Below, piece after piece: positions 42,787 through 52,467 of a stretch of 64,000 nucleotides of DNA. The translations under genes were made by a program, and so were the position numbers. The DNA is taken from contig NZ_JAOYOD010000001.1 of the NCBI RefSeq assembly GCF_025833875.1, forward strand, positions 1,860,001 through 1,924,000. The letters are read 5' to 3'. This stretch comes from Reichenbachiella ulvae (GTDB lineage Bacteria; Bacteroidota; Bacteroidia; Cytophagales; Cyclobacteriaceae). The notes beneath the pieces were generated by a model, which worked only from the letters and a program-made list of their open reading frames with translations, was not told where the DNA came from and did no database searches. Position 1 is the stretch's first letter, and every line of letters begins with the position of its first letter.

Positions 42787-45198
42787 ATGATAATTAACAA
42801 AAGCCAGAGGAGATCCCGGTCGCGGAGCACTGCGCTGGGTAGATTAGAAGAGTACGAGTTGACCGACACCGGTCTAGTGGGAAGAACCGATCAGGAGTTG
42901 ATCGAAGTATCTATATATTCCTCCAATTCAATAAGAATACGTATGACCCGCGAGGAGGCTTTCCAGCCCTTGCAGTACAGTGTCATTTCTATTCCTAAAG
43001 CAGGATTACATCAGATCACAGACACAGCAGAATCTCTTACCGTTAAAACAGAGGATATCTTATTGAAGATCTCCAAGTCTCCTCTTCGTTTCAGTTTTTA
43101 CAACACAGAGGGCCAATTAATTAATGAAGATGATGCTGGATTTGGGACCTCATGGCAGGGGGAACAAGTGACGACTTACAAAACTTTACAACCCAACGAA
43201 AAATTTATTGGTCTAGGTGAAAAAACCGGACCACTCAACAAAAGAGGACATGGATTCGAAAATTGGAATACAGACCATTTCGGATACGGACCCGAAGATG
43301 ACCCTATTTATTGCTCGATACCCTTTTATATAGGTGTACATGATGCGGGCAGCTATGGCATCTTCCTCAACAACTCACACAAAACTCATTTTAATTTTGG
43401 AGCATCCAACAATAGGTTCTCCAGCTATTCGGCCGATGCAGGTGACATGGACTATTTTTTCATGCATGATGACAAAGTAGCCAACATCATATCTGCCTAC
43501 AGCGACCTAACCGGGAAGATCGAGCTCCCTCCCAAGTGGTCATTGGGATATCAGCAATGCAGATATAGCTACTACCCGGACAAAAAAGTATTGAGTACCG
43601 CTCAGAACTTCAGAGACAAGGACATTCCTGCCGATGTGATCGTTTTGGACATCCACTACATGGATCAATACAAGATATTCACATGGGACAATGAAAAATT
43701 TCCGGACCCGGAAAGCATGATCCTGAAGCTCAAAAGCCTCGGTTTTGAAGTCGTGGTGATGTGTGATCCAGGCATCAAAAGCGAAGAAGGATATGAAGCA
43801 TTTGAAGACGGTAAGGAAAAAGACATATTTATCAAATACCCAGATGGCACAGGCTATGAAGGTCAGGTTTGGCCGGGTTGGTGCCACTTCCCTGATTTCA
43901 CAAGTCAGAAAGCAAGAGACTGGTGGCAAAACCAACTCAAGGCCTACACAAATCTGGGAATAGAAGGCTACTGGAATGACATGAACGAAATCGCAACCTG
44001 GGGACAAACTTTACCTGAGTTGATCGAATTTGACATGGATGGTGAGGAAGGGTCTACGCGAAATGCCAGAAATATCTATGGCATGTTGATGGCCAAAAGC
44101 ACCTTCGAAGGAGCCAAAGAACACTTAAAAGGTAAAAGACCTTTCAACCTAACGAGAGCAGGATTTGCAGGAATACAGCGATATGCAGCAGTATGGACAG
44201 GTGACAATGTAGCCAGCGATGAGCACATGCTCCTCGGAATGCGCATGCTATCAGGCATGGGAGTTTCAGGAATTCCCTTTGCAGGGTTCGATGCTGGAGG
44301 CTTTGTAGGCAATGCTTCCGAGGATTTGTTTGCCAGATGGATTTCTATGGCGGCATTTACCCCCTTCTTTAGAGGCCATTCCAATGTCAACACCAGAGAC
44401 AGTGAGCCATGGGCTTACGGAGAGCATACAGAAGAAATTTCGAGGAATTACATCAATTTGAGATATAAGTTGATGCCATATATATACTCAGCCTTTCAAA
44501 CCGCAGCAGAAACAGGATTGCCTGTCAATAGATCACTAGCCATAGACTATACCCAAGACGAGAAGGTCTATCAAAGTGCCTATGAGAACGAATACCTATT
44601 CGGTGATTCGATATTAGTTGCTCCTGTTTCCAGTCAAAAACTGATTGAAAAAGTATACTTCCCTGAAGGACAATGGTATGATCTATTTACAGATCAGTGC
44701 TATGATGGAGGCAAAGAAACATTGCTAGAATGCCCAATTGAAAAGCTTCCTGTATTTGCGAAAGCATCTGCAATCATCCCTATTCAATCCAAAGTAAAAT
44801 CGACTAAAGAACGTCCTGATAGCACACTGGAGATACACCTATATAAAGGTAAAGAGTCCAACAGCTTCTGCTATTACGAAGATGACGGATCTACCTATGG
44901 CTATGAAAATGGTGAATACCATAAACGAAGCATTAGCTACAACCCAAAAGAAAGAAAATTGAAATGGTCGAAAGCTGAGGGACAATTCACTTCCGTATTC
45001 AACAAAGCAAAAATATACTTCCATGGTTTTGAAGCAGGTGAGATTACTTCATTAATGCCTCAAAAGGAAGAATATAGATTTATAGAGCAGCTCTCCAACT
45101 TCGACCCTTTAGGAGATGAAGCACATGGCGACTATAGTATTGAAGTATCCTGCATAGTCAAAGACCTATGCACTGATGCTTTTGAAATTAAATGGTAA
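42787..45198 (+). CDS. GH31 alpha-glucosidase (cytoplasmic)
   Basis: This 803-residue protein has no signal peptide. An N-terminal beta-sandwich (~20-235) precedes the GH31 barrel, with the nucleophile Asp in GYWNDMNEIATWG and the acid/base Asp in WTGDNVASDEHM; RGHSNVNTRDSEPW is the conserved substrate-binding segment. Two C-terminal beta domains follow (~580-803). It hydrolyses terminal alpha-glucosidic bonds of maltodextrins delivered by the transporter at 48624. It is the first gene of the rightward operon (GH31, GH97, GH13, MFS), with a LacI-type operator and the shared element in its leader. Confidence 0.94.
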   Translation: MIINKSQRRSRSRSTALGRLEEYELTDTGLVGRTDQELIEVSIYSSNSIRIRMTREEAFQPLQYSVISIPKAGLHQITDTAESLTVKTEDILLKISKSPLRFSFYNTEGQLINEDDAGFGTSWQGEQVTTYKTLQPNEKFIGLGEKTGPLNKRGHGFENWNTDHFGYGPEDDPIYCSIPFYIGVHDAGSYGIFLNNSHKTHFNFGASNNRFSSYSADAGDMDYFFMHDDKVANIISAYSDLTGKIELPPKWSLGYQQCRYSYYPDKKVLSTAQNFRDKDIPADVIVLDIHYMDQYKIFTWDNEKFPDPESMILKLKSLGFEVVVMCDPGIKSEEGYEAFEDGKEKDIFIKYPDGTGYEGQVWPGWCHFPDFTSQKARDWWQNQLKAYTNLGIEGYWNDMNEIATWGQTLPELIEFDMDGEEGSTRNARNIYGMLMAKSTFEGAKEHLKGKRPFNLTRAGFAGIQRYAAVWTGDNVASDEHMLLGMRMLSGMGVSGIPFAGFDAGGFVGNASEDLFARWISMAAFTPFFRGHSNVNTRDSEPWAYGEHTEEISRNYINLRYKLMPYIYSAFQTAAETGLPVNRSLAIDYTQDEKVYQSAYENEYLFGDSILVAPVSSQKLIEKVYFPEGQWYDLFTDQCYDGGKETLLECPIEKLPVFAKASAIIPIQSKVKSTKERPDSTLEIHLYKGKESNSFCYYEDDGSTYGYENGEYHKRSISYNPKERKLKWSKAEGQFTSVFNKAKIYFHGFEAGEITSLMPQKEEYRFIEQLSNFDPLGDEAHGDYSIEVSCIVKDLCTDAFEIKW

Positions 45199-45251
45199 CA
45201 GAAGAAATAGACGGTACAACAGCCCAATAAATTATTAATTAGAAGAAAGGA

Positions 45252-47249
45252 ATGAAACATTTACTACTCATAGCACTAATAGCAGGTCTATTCGCCTGTG
45301 AAATGGAAAAAGGAGAGCAACTGATACAGGTAGCCTCTCCCAACCAATTGACCACAATTACATTTTTCCAAAACGAAGATGGTAGCCCAGCTTATTATGC
45401 CAGCTACAAAAACAAATCAGTCGTGGACAGCTCCGACCTGGGATTTATTCTGGATCAGGAAAAAGCTTTTGACAAAGGGTTAAAAGTGGTTTCAACTAAT
45501 CTGAGCAGTTTTGATGAGACCTGGGAGCAACCTTGGGGTGAGCAAAGAGAAATTCGCAACAACTACAATGAATTAACTATCAACCTCGAGAACCCTGAGG
45601 GATTAAAACTCAATGTGATCTTCCGTGCTTTTGACGATGGAGTTGCACTTAGATACGAATTCCCTCAACAAGATGGACTTTCCGAATTTCAGGTATTGGA
45701 TGAGTTGACTACATTCAATATGTCAGACGACCATAGTGCCTGGTGGATTCCTGCATATGCCGGCAACAGATACGAGTATATTTATGAAAACACACCTTTG
45801 AGTGATATTGACCGAGTACATACGCCATTTACGATCGAAGCGACTAATGGTCTTTTCTTTCACCTACACGAAGCGGCTCTTTATGACTACCCTAGTATGG
45901 TGATCAAAGGGGAAGGAACAAACCTTAAGTGTGACCTAGTTCCTTACAGCAAAACCAATCCAGTAAAAGCCTATTTGAAAGCGCCATTTTCTACTCCATG
46001 GAGAACAATTCAGATCGGAGAACAAGCAGGTGACTTGATCACTAACTATATGATCCTGAACTTGAACGAACCAAACAAATTAGGTGATGTATCCTGGGTA
46101 GAGCCTGGAAAATATATAGGTGTATGGTGGGAAATGTTCGTTAACATCGGGACATGGCACCAGGGACCCAAACATGCTGCCAATACGGAAAACGTAAAGA
46201 AATACATTGATTTCGCATCAGAAAACGGATTCAGAGGCATACTGGTAGAAGGCTGGAACTATGGCTGGGACGGCAACTGGATGGGTGGCGGTACCAAATT
46301 CGACTTCACTAAGCCCTATCCTGACTATGACATAGAGGAACTAAGCAGATACGCAGCAGACAAAGGTGTTTACATCATCGGTCACCACGAAACTGGCGCA
46401 GATACAGAAAACTACGACGAGCAATTGGAAGATGCTTATGCATTTCTAAACAAATACGGAATGAAGACAGTGAAAACTGGTTATGTAGAAAACGGCGACA
46501 CACTGCCTAATGGGCTTTACCATCACGGCCAGTATTTCGTAAATCACTTCCAAAGAGTAATTGAAATGGGAGCGAAATACAAAACCATGATCGTAGCTCA
46601 TGAGCCTATCAAGGCAACTGGTAAACGTAGAACCTACCCGAATATGGTATCAAGAGAAGGAGCCAAAGGTCAGGAGTACAACGCCATGGGCGGCAACCCT
46701 ACTAGCCACGTGACTGTCCTTCCATTTACACGTCTGCTTGCCGGACCTATGGATTATACGCCTGGGGTTTTCGATCTGGAAGTAGCGACCACTACTGATC
46801 AGGTTAAAAGTACCATAGGTAAAGAGCTGGCACTATACACTACTATCTACGCTCCAATGCAAATGGCAAACGACCTACCAAAGAACTATGAAGGACATCC
46901 AGCCCTCCAGTACATCAAAGACATGGTGACGGATTGGGAAACGACAAAAGTCCTGAATGGTGAAATTGGTAAATATGTAACCATCGCAAGAAAAGAAAGA
47001 GAAGGCGACAGATGGTTCATGGGTAGTGTGACCAATGAAGAAGGAAGAGAATTGAAAGTTAAATTTGACTTTTTAGATGCTGGTAAGACTTATACGGCTA
47101 CCCTTTACCGAGACAATGAGGAAACGCACTTTGAGACGAACCCTACTGCCTACCAAATCAAAGAAATGGAACTTACTGCTGAGTCAGAATTGACGCTGCA
47201 ATTGGCTCCAGGTGGTGGAGTAGCCATTAGTATCTTCCCAAATAACTAA
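45252..47249 (+). CDS. susB: GH97 alpha-glucosidase, SusB-like lipoprotein
   Basis: This 665-residue protein has the lipobox IAGLFAC. It shows the three-part GH97 layout: an N-terminal super-sandwich (~25-275), a barrel (~280-560) starting GVWWEMFVNIGTWHQGPKHAANTENVKKYIDFA-type sequence, and a C-terminal sandwich. The segments HHETGA, VAHEPIKATGKRRTYPN and SREGAKGQEYNA contain the conserved Glu residues of the inverting, calcium-dependent SusB subgroup rather than the Asp of the retaining galactosidase subgroup. It would release glucose from maltooligosaccharides in the periplasm. It follows GH31 by 53 nt and precedes GH13 by 8 nt. Confidence 0.92.
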   Translation: MKHLLLIALIAGLFACEMEKGEQLIQVASPNQLTTITFFQNEDGSPAYYASYKNKSVVDSSDLGFILDQEKAFDKGLKVVSTNLSSFDETWEQPWGEQREIRNNYNELTINLENPEGLKLNVIFRAFDDGVALRYEFPQQDGLSEFQVLDELTTFNMSDDHSAWWIPAYAGNRYEYIYENTPLSDIDRVHTPFTIEATNGLFFHLHEAALYDYPSMVIKGEGTNLKCDLVPYSKTNPVKAYLKAPFSTPWRTIQIGEQAGDLITNYMILNLNEPNKLGDVSWVEPGKYIGVWWEMFVNIGTWHQGPKHAANTENVKKYIDFASENGFRGILVEGWNYGWDGNWMGGGTKFDFTKPYPDYDIEELSRYAADKGVYIIGHHETGADTENYDEQLEDAYAFLNKYGMKTVKTGYVENGDTLPNGLYHHGQYFVNHFQRVIEMGAKYKTMIVAHEPIKATGKRRTYPNMVSREGAKGQEYNAMGGNPTSHVTVLPFTRLLAGPMDYTPGVFDLEVATTTDQVKSTIGKELALYTTIYAPMQMANDLPKNYEGHPALQYIKDMVTDWETTKVLNGEIGKYVTIARKEREGDRWFMGSVTNEEGRELKVKFDFLDAGKTYTATLYRDNEETHFETNPTAYQIKEMELTAESELTLQLAPGGGVAISIFPNN

Positions 47250-47257
47250 ACATTGAA

Positions 47258-48616
47258 GTGAAAAAAATTTCATACTTAGTAATAGTAATCATGCTTTCGC
47301 TGGCTGCCTGTCAGCAAAAGCATGATTCTACTATTGAATCCCCAACAACAACCAGCGCAATCACATTCCCTGAGCGTGCAGCACACATGGCTGTCTATGA
47401 AGTCAATATTAGACAAGCTACGCCAGAAGGAACCATTCAGGCATTCATTCAGCATCTACCCCGTTTGCAGAAGCTAGGTATAGAGATGCTATGGATCATG
47501 CCTGTTCAGCCGATAAGCAAGGTCAACCGTAAAGGAACGCTCGGTAGCTACTATTCAATTGCTGATTATACAGCGGTTAACCCCGAGTTTGGTTCTTTAC
47601 TAGATTTCAAAAAGCTTGTAGAAGAAGCTCACCAATTTGGTATGGTGGTCCTTCTGGACTGGGTACCCAACCATACAGGCTGGGATCACCCCTGGATCAC
47701 CGATCACCCTGAATATTACGCCAAAGACAGCTTAGGAAACATCACGTATGAGGCAGACTGGAGTGACATTGCGCTATTAGACCATACGCAAGACGGCACT
47801 CGGTCCGCTATGATAGAGGAGATGGCATTCTGGATTAAGGAATGTGATATCGATGGCTTCAGGTGTGATCACGCTGCTCATGAAATCCCGTTATATTTTT
47901 GGGAAGAAGCCACTGACGCATTGAATCCTATGAAAGACCTGTTTTGGCTAGCAGAGTGGGACGAACCAAGACTACACACTACCTTTCATGCCTCCTACTC
48001 CTGGGAGCTGCTGCACCTTACCGAAGATGTAGCCAAAGGACATAAAAACGCGAATGATATCGCTACTTTCATCCAAAAGGATCAGGCACTATATGGTCGT
48101 CGACCATTTCGTATGACTATCACCACGAATCATGACGAAAACTCCTGGGCTGGAACTGTTTTCGAACGCTATGGGGAGGGACATCAAGCCTTTGCGACCT
48201 TTATCTTTACAGCCTATGGCTTTCCGATGATTTACAACGGTCAGGAAGTTGGGCTGAACAAGAGGCTGGAATTTTTCGAGAAAGACAGCATAGACTGGAG
48301 TGATCCTTTAAATCTGAGTCCATTTTATAAGCAACTCCTCTCACTAAAAAAAGAGAACAAGGCGCTTTGGAATGGAGATTTTGGAGGAAGTCCCAAAAGA
48401 ATAAATAAGGACGAAGACATATACGCTTTTGTAAGAAAAAAAGAGGGCAACCAGGTCATTGGCATCATCAACATGAGCGATCAAAAAGCTCAGCTGAATC
48501 TGACTGACTCCTCTATATATGGTCAATATTCTGATTATTTTACAGGAGAGACTTTTGAACTATCAGGTGAGCCTTTGGAATTAACTCCCTGGCAATACCT
48601 GATATTCACCAACTAA
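47258..48616 (+). CDS. GH13 alpha-amylase/neopullulanase-like lipoprotein
   Basis: This 452-residue protein starts at GTG, 8 nt after the GH97 stop. It has the lipobox VIMLSLAAC and a compact GH13 barrel: VLLDWVPNHTG (I), GFRCDHAAHEIP with the nucleophile Asp (II), LFWLAEWDEPR with the acid/base Glu (III), and TTNHDENSW (IV). It is shorter than classical amylases and lacks extra binding modules, as in SusA-like periplasmic enzymes. It is part of the rightward operon and cuts imported maltodextrins. Confidence 0.91.
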   Translation: MKKISYLVIVIMLSLAACQQKHDSTIESPTTTSAITFPERAAHMAVYEVNIRQATPEGTIQAFIQHLPRLQKLGIEMLWIMPVQPISKVNRKGTLGSYYSIADYTAVNPEFGSLLDFKKLVEEAHQFGMVVLLDWVPNHTGWDHPWITDHPEYYAKDSLGNITYEADWSDIALLDHTQDGTRSAMIEEMAFWIKECDIDGFRCDHAAHEIPLYFWEEATDALNPMKDLFWLAEWDEPRLHTTFHASYSWELLHLTEDVAKGHKNANDIATFIQKDQALYGRRPFRMTITTNHDENSWAGTVFERYGEGHQAFATFIFTAYGFPMIYNGQEVGLNKRLEFFEKDSIDWSDPLNLSPFYKQLLSLKKENKALWNGDFGGSPKRINKDEDIYAFVRKKEGNQVIGIINMSDQKAQLNLTDSSIYGQYSDYFTGETFELSGEPLELTPWQYLIFTN

Positions 48617-48623
48617 CTTTAGA

Positions 48624-49961
48624 ATGTCAAAAGAGCAAATAATGTCCAAACCCCGGCTGTCCTTTTGGGATGCCTGGAACCTAAGTTTCGGCTTTCTTGG
48701 AATACAAATGGGTTTTGCATTGCAAAATGCCAATGCAAGTCGAATTCTTCAGATTTTTGGTGCTGACATCCATGAATTATCCTGGTTCTGGATCGTTGCC
48801 CCTGTCACTGGATTGATTGTCCAACCTATCGTTGGACACTACAGTGACCGAACCTGGACAAGGTTAGGGCGAAGAAAACCTTTCTTCCTGACGGGTGCAT
48901 TATTAGCTGCTTTTGGTCTCATTTTCTTACCTAATGCAGGTCTACTGACATCACTCCTACCTGCCTTATGGGTCGGGGCTGGGATGTTGATGATCATGGA
49001 CGCTTCATTCAATATAGCCATGGAGCCATTCCGAGCGCTTGTGGCTGATATGATGCCCTCAGATCAGAGAACATTAGGATTCAGTATTCAGACTGTTCTG
49101 ATCGGCATAGGAGCTGTAGTAGGCTCCTGGCTACCCTATGTCATGACCAATTGGATTGGGGTTAGCAACCAGGCTGAACCAGGTGAAGTGCCTCTGAATC
49201 TATTGATCTCCTTTTTTGTTGGAGCGATCGTTTTAGTAGGAAGTATTTTGGTTACCATCTTCACTACCAAAGAATATTCGCCAGAAGAATTGGCTCAGTT
49301 CTCCTCTGAAACTATATCAGAACCAGAAAACGAAAGCCTTCTGAACATATTCACAGATTTTAAAAATATGCCTTTGGCCATGCGCCAATTGAGTTCTGTA
49401 CAGTTTTTCTCCTGGTTTGGACTATTTGGATTATGGGTTTTTGCTACACCAGCTATAGCCCACCATATCTATGGACTACCAATAACGGATACGGAATCTG
49501 TCATGTATCAAAACGCAGGTGACTGGGTAGGTGTACTATTTGGAGTATACAACGGTATCTCAGCTATATACGCATTTTTCTTACCTGCAGTAGCCAATAA
49601 GCTTGGCAGAGTAAGAACACATTCCATATCACTGGTAATAGGAGCTATTGGCTTCCTATCAATTTTCTTTGCTCCTAATGAGAATTGGTTGATCTTATCA
49701 ATGATTGGGATTGGGATTGCCTGGGCAAGTATACTAGCCATGCCTTACGCTATCCTAATTGGGTCAATCCCAGCAAAAAAGATGGGTGTCTACATTGGGA
49801 TTTTCAATTTCTTTATAGTTCTACCCCAAATATTGAATGCGCTGATTGGAGGACCTATGGTCAAGTACCTTTATGGAGGAAACCCGGTATTTGCACTGGT
49901 TGCTTCTGGAATCTCCTTCATGATAGCCGCCATTCTATGTCTCAAAGTTCAAGACAAGTAA
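48624..49961 (+). CDS. MFS sugar transporter, SLC45/GPH-like
   Basis: This 445-residue protein has twelve predicted membrane helices. The start ATG at 48624 is 7 nt after the GH13 stop; a second ATG at 48642 is possible. LSFWDAWNLSFGFLGIQMGF and the loop GHYSDRTWTRLGRRKPF (MFS motif A form) are characteristic of the SLC45/sucrose-maltose proton symporters found in Bacteroidota glucan loci. It would carry maltose or glucose oligomers from periplasm to cytoplasm, feeding GH31. It is the last gene of the operon and ends at a strong terminator. Confidence 0.9.
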   Translation: MSKEQIMSKPRLSFWDAWNLSFGFLGIQMGFALQNANASRILQIFGADIHELSWFWIVAPVTGLIVQPIVGHYSDRTWTRLGRRKPFFLTGALLAAFGLIFLPNAGLLTSLLPALWVGAGMLMIMDASFNIAMEPFRALVADMMPSDQRTLGFSIQTVLIGIGAVVGSWLPYVMTNWIGVSNQAEPGEVPLNLLISFFVGAIVLVGSILVTIFTTKEYSPEELAQFSSETISEPENESLLNIFTDFKNMPLAMRQLSSVQFFSWFGLFGLWVFATPAIAHHIYGLPITDTESVMYQNAGDWVGVLFGVYNGISAIYAFFLPAVANKLGRVRTHSISLVIGAIGFLSIFFAPNENWLILSMIGIGIAWASILAMPYAILIGSIPAKKMGVYIGIFNFFIVLPQILNALIGGPMVKYLYGGNPVFALVASGISFMIAAILCLKVQDK

Positions 49962-49994
49962 TCATCTTAGTTAGTTTTTAAGTATTGATAGCAA

Positions 49995-50021
49995 AAAGAC
50001 CACAAATTATTTGTGGTCTTT
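49995..50021 (+). terminator. Rho-independent terminator of the rightward glucan operon
   Basis: AAAGACCACAAA and TTTGTGGTCTTT form a 12-bp stem with a TTA loop, followed by TTTTT. It lies 33 nt after the transporter stop. Confidence 0.92.
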
Positions 50022-50061
50022 TTTTATGATCCCCTTATTTTTAATGCCTAAACTAATCTAA

Positions 50062-50439
50062 ATGAAGACTGTAGCAAATAACGACCGATACGAGTTAAAG
50101 GTGGATGAATCCATTAACAGGATGTATATCACCATTAAAGGATACTGGAGAATCAAGGACAATTACCTCGAAGACCTTGAGGAAGCCTGCAAGCTCATGA
50201 AACCAAAGTTCAAAATACATGTAGATCTCACCACCATGACTGCTCCTCCAGCCAAAGTAGGCGTGGTACATGAGGAAGCTCAAAAAATGCTTATGAAATA
50301 TGGTCTTGCGCAGACTGCTGAGGTACACAACGATAGTGCCTTGACACGTCTGGCTGTCAATCGATATTCAGAAAACTCTGGGATGACCAAGCAAGTATTT
50401 AGTTCTCATGAGGAAGCTAAAAAATGGCTAGATCAATGA
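50062..50439 (+). CDS. Small STAS/SpoIIAA-like protein
   Basis: This 125-residue soluble protein has no signal peptide. The pattern of strand RMYITIKGYWRIKDN, helix LEDLEEACKLM, strand KFKIHVDLTTMTAP, helix VHEEAQKMLMKYG and strand ALTRLAVNRYS is that of the SpoIIAA-like/STAS fold. The Ser/Thr phosphorylation motif of true anti-sigma antagonists is not evident. Several Bacteroidota carry such stand-alone proteins of unknown role. It stands alone between two terminated units, followed by the inverted repeat near yceI. Confidence 0.6.
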   Translation: MKTVANNDRYELKVDESINRMYITIKGYWRIKDNYLEDLEEACKLMKPKFKIHVDLTTMTAPPAKVGVVHEEAQKMLMKYGLAQTAEVHNDSALTRLAVNRYSENSGMTKQVFSSHEEAKKWLDQ

Positions 50440-50484
50440 TTTAAGAGACAGATACAAATCATGTAAGTACACAATTCTCATCAT

Positions 50485-50566
50485 ATTTTCATGATGGTGG
50501 TACTTCTACTTTTGTCACATAAGAAAAAAGAGAAGCACTTAACTCAACGAACACCATCATGAAAAT
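50485..50566. repeat. 15-bp perfect inverted repeat enclosing the yceI start codon
   Basis: ATTTTCATGATGGTG (50485-50499) is the exact reverse complement of CACCATCATGAAAAT (50552-50566), which contains the ATG of the YceI gene at 50559. The arms are 52 nt apart, and a -7 promoter box lies between them. Confidence 0.75.
50507..50514 (+). promoter_or_regulatory. Candidate -7 box for the yceI-porin operon
   Basis: TACTTTTG matches TAnnTTTG, 45 nt before the YceI start. The upstream ATTTTC at 50485-50490 is only a weak -33 match. A transcript from here would lack the left arm of the surrounding inverted repeat. Confidence 0.5.
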
Positions 50567-51092
50567 AGCAAGCATAATATTCGCATTAGCGAGCCTTCTC
50601 GCTGTACAATCTACAATCAAATTAGACAAGGCTAACAGCACTATCACCATTGCGGGTACTTCTACAGTACACGATTGGGAATCAGAAGTTAGCATATTCA
50701 ATATTGAAGGCACTAAGTCCGACAATAATATAACGGGACTGAAGGTTTCAATACAAGTCAAATCCATCAATAGTGGAAAGTCGCTGATGGATGACAAAAC
50801 CTACGAAGCATTAAAAGAAGACAAATATCCAAACATTGTTTTCGAAGCTCAGCAACTCTCTATCACCGGTAATAAAGTAAGCGGAAGCGGTCAATTGACC
50901 ATGGCCGGAAAAACCAAAACCGTTGCACTAAATGGTAAGATCATATCAGACGCCAATGGTATCCTAAAGGTAGAGGGAAGCAACAAAATCAACATGAAAG
51001 ATTACGGAATAAAACCTCCTACCGCCATGTTCGGATCTATCGAAACAGGCGAAGAGGTAACTGTTAAGTACAACATCAAATTGAACTATTAG
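50559..51092 (+). CDS. YceI-family lipid-binding periplasmic protein
   Basis: This 177-residue protein has a short signal peptide (IIFALASLLAVQS). It has the YceI fold markers: STITIAGTSTVHDWESEV, KSGKSLMDDKTYEALKEDKYPNI-type loop (SLMDDKTYEALK, YPNIVFEA), the strand GQLTMAGKTKTVALN, and ATMFGSIETGEEVTVKYNI-type end. YceI proteins bind isoprenoid or amphipathic molecules in a lipocalin-like barrel. It lies 22 nt upstream of a porin-like barrel, with which it forms an operon. Its start codon lies inside a perfect inverted repeat. Confidence 0.9.
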   Translation: MKIASIIFALASLLAVQSTIKLDKANSTITIAGTSTVHDWESEVSIFNIEGTKSDNNITGLKVSIQVKSINSGKSLMDDKTYEALKEDKYPNIVFEAQQLSITGNKVSGSGQLTMAGKTKTVALNGKIISDANGILKVEGSNKINMKDYGIKPPTAMFGSIETGEEVTVKYNIKLNY

Positions 51093-51114
51093 ACATTATT
51101 TAAATATCAACATC

Positions 51115-52407
51115 ATGAAAACTCACAATCTAAAATTCATTTTCACACTGGCAATCATGCTAGTAGCAAGCTTAGGCTTTGCGCAACGTTCTGAGATACA
51201 ATACTACAGATATAATGACCAGAGAGGTATCAATGTTTTCGAAACCAGTAAAGACAATGATGTAGCCTTCGATGGAATCAAAGTTAGAGTAGGTGGCGAC
51301 TTCAACCTTCAGTTTCAAGGCATAAGCCAATCAAATTACATTGATGCACCGGCGACTGGATCATTAATAGAACTTTCTAACAATTTCAACTTACCAAGTG
51401 CCAACTTAAACCTCGACGTTCAGCTTTATGATGGTTTAAGATTACACATGAGAACATATTTATCTTCTCGTCACCACACAGAAGCATATGTAAAAGGCGG
51501 TTATCTCCAAATTGACAAATTAGAATTCATTCAACCTGGCTTCTTGAGTGGGCTAATGGATTTCACTACAATCAAAGTAGGTATGGATGACATCAACTAT
51601 GGGGATACACATTTCCGCAGATCTGACAATGCAAACACTATCTTCAACCCATTTGTTGGTAACTACCTGATGGACGCATTCACTACCGAACCTTATTTGG
51701 AAGTGACTGTTCAACCAGCTGACTTTATTGGAGTAATTGGTTTCACCAATGGTAGATTGAATCAAAGTCCAACCCCAGGTGATGATGGTTTCGTATTCTA
51801 TGCCAAATTAGGGTATGACAATCAAATCAACGACGATCTTAGAATTAGACTTACAGGTTCAGTATACAATAGCTCTGATAAAGGAACAAGAGACTATTTA
51901 TACCTTGCAGACCGTGCAGGTGCTAACTACTTTTCTGTAATGAGTTATAATACTTTGGATGCAAATGGAAATCCAACCGTCAAAAAAAATGATTTTGGAG
52001 GACGTGTCAACCCAGGTTTTGCCTACCACACAGCTTTCCAAATCGCTCCATTTGTTAAATTCAAAGGCTTAGAATTCTTTGGAGTATATGAACTATCTAG
52101 TAATGGTAATAGTGATATCGGAGGTAGTTATACTCAATTAGGTGCAGAAGCACTATACAGATTTGGCAAAGACGAAAAATTCTATGCAGGTGGCAGATTC
52201 AACAGCGTAACTGGCAATAAAACTGACGTTGCTGCAGATGAAGATGTAAAAAGATTCAATATTGGGGCAGGATGGTTCTTAACTAAAAATGTAATGACCA
52301 AACTGGAATACGTCAAGCAAACTTATGAAGGTGATGCTTTCAATGGCTCAATTTTTCAAGATGCGGAGTTTGACGGCATAGTACTGGAGGCTACCATCGC
52401 ATTCTAA
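51115..52407 (+). CDS. Porin-like outer-membrane beta-barrel protein
   Basis: This 430-residue protein has a signal peptide (FIFTLAIMLVASLGFAQ) and an alternating strand pattern ending FDGIVLEATIAF, with C-terminal Phe. Strands such as GIKVRVGGDFNLQFQGIS, FKGLEFFGVYELSSNG and KFYAGGRFNSVTG resemble the phosphate-selective porin/outer-membrane channel style of Bacteroidota. The coding sequence is conspicuously Asn/Asp-rich in loops. It is translationally close to YceI (22 nt) and ends at a terminator shared with the convergent YceI-like gene. Substrate unknown. Confidence 0.75.
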   Translation: MKTHNLKFIFTLAIMLVASLGFAQRSEIQYYRYNDQRGINVFETSKDNDVAFDGIKVRVGGDFNLQFQGISQSNYIDAPATGSLIELSNNFNLPSANLNLDVQLYDGLRLHMRTYLSSRHHTEAYVKGGYLQIDKLEFIQPGFLSGLMDFTTIKVGMDDINYGDTHFRRSDNANTIFNPFVGNYLMDAFTTEPYLEVTVQPADFIGVIGFTNGRLNQSPTPGDDGFVFYAKLGYDNQINDDLRIRLTGSVYNSSDKGTRDYLYLADRAGANYFSVMSYNTLDANGNPTVKKNDFGGRVNPGFAYHTAFQIAPFVKFKGLEFFGVYELSSNGNSDIGGSYTQLGAEALYRFGKDEKFYAGGRFNSVTGNKTDVAADEDVKRFNIGAGWFLTKNVMTKLEYVKQTYEGDAFNGSIFQDAEFDGIVLEATIAF

Positions 52408-52433
52408 AAAAGATTTGTTAGGTTGGTTTTACT

Positions 52434-52463
52434 AAAGACAGCTTCATCATGGAGCTGTCTTTT
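52434..52463. terminator. Bidirectional terminator between the porin and a YceI-like gene
   Basis: AAAGACAGCT pairs with AGCTGTCTTT (52453-52462) around a 9-nt loop and is followed by TTCTTATT on the plus strand. The minus-strand gene ends at 52468, so it may serve both. Confidence 0.8.
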
Positions 52464-52467
52464 CTTA

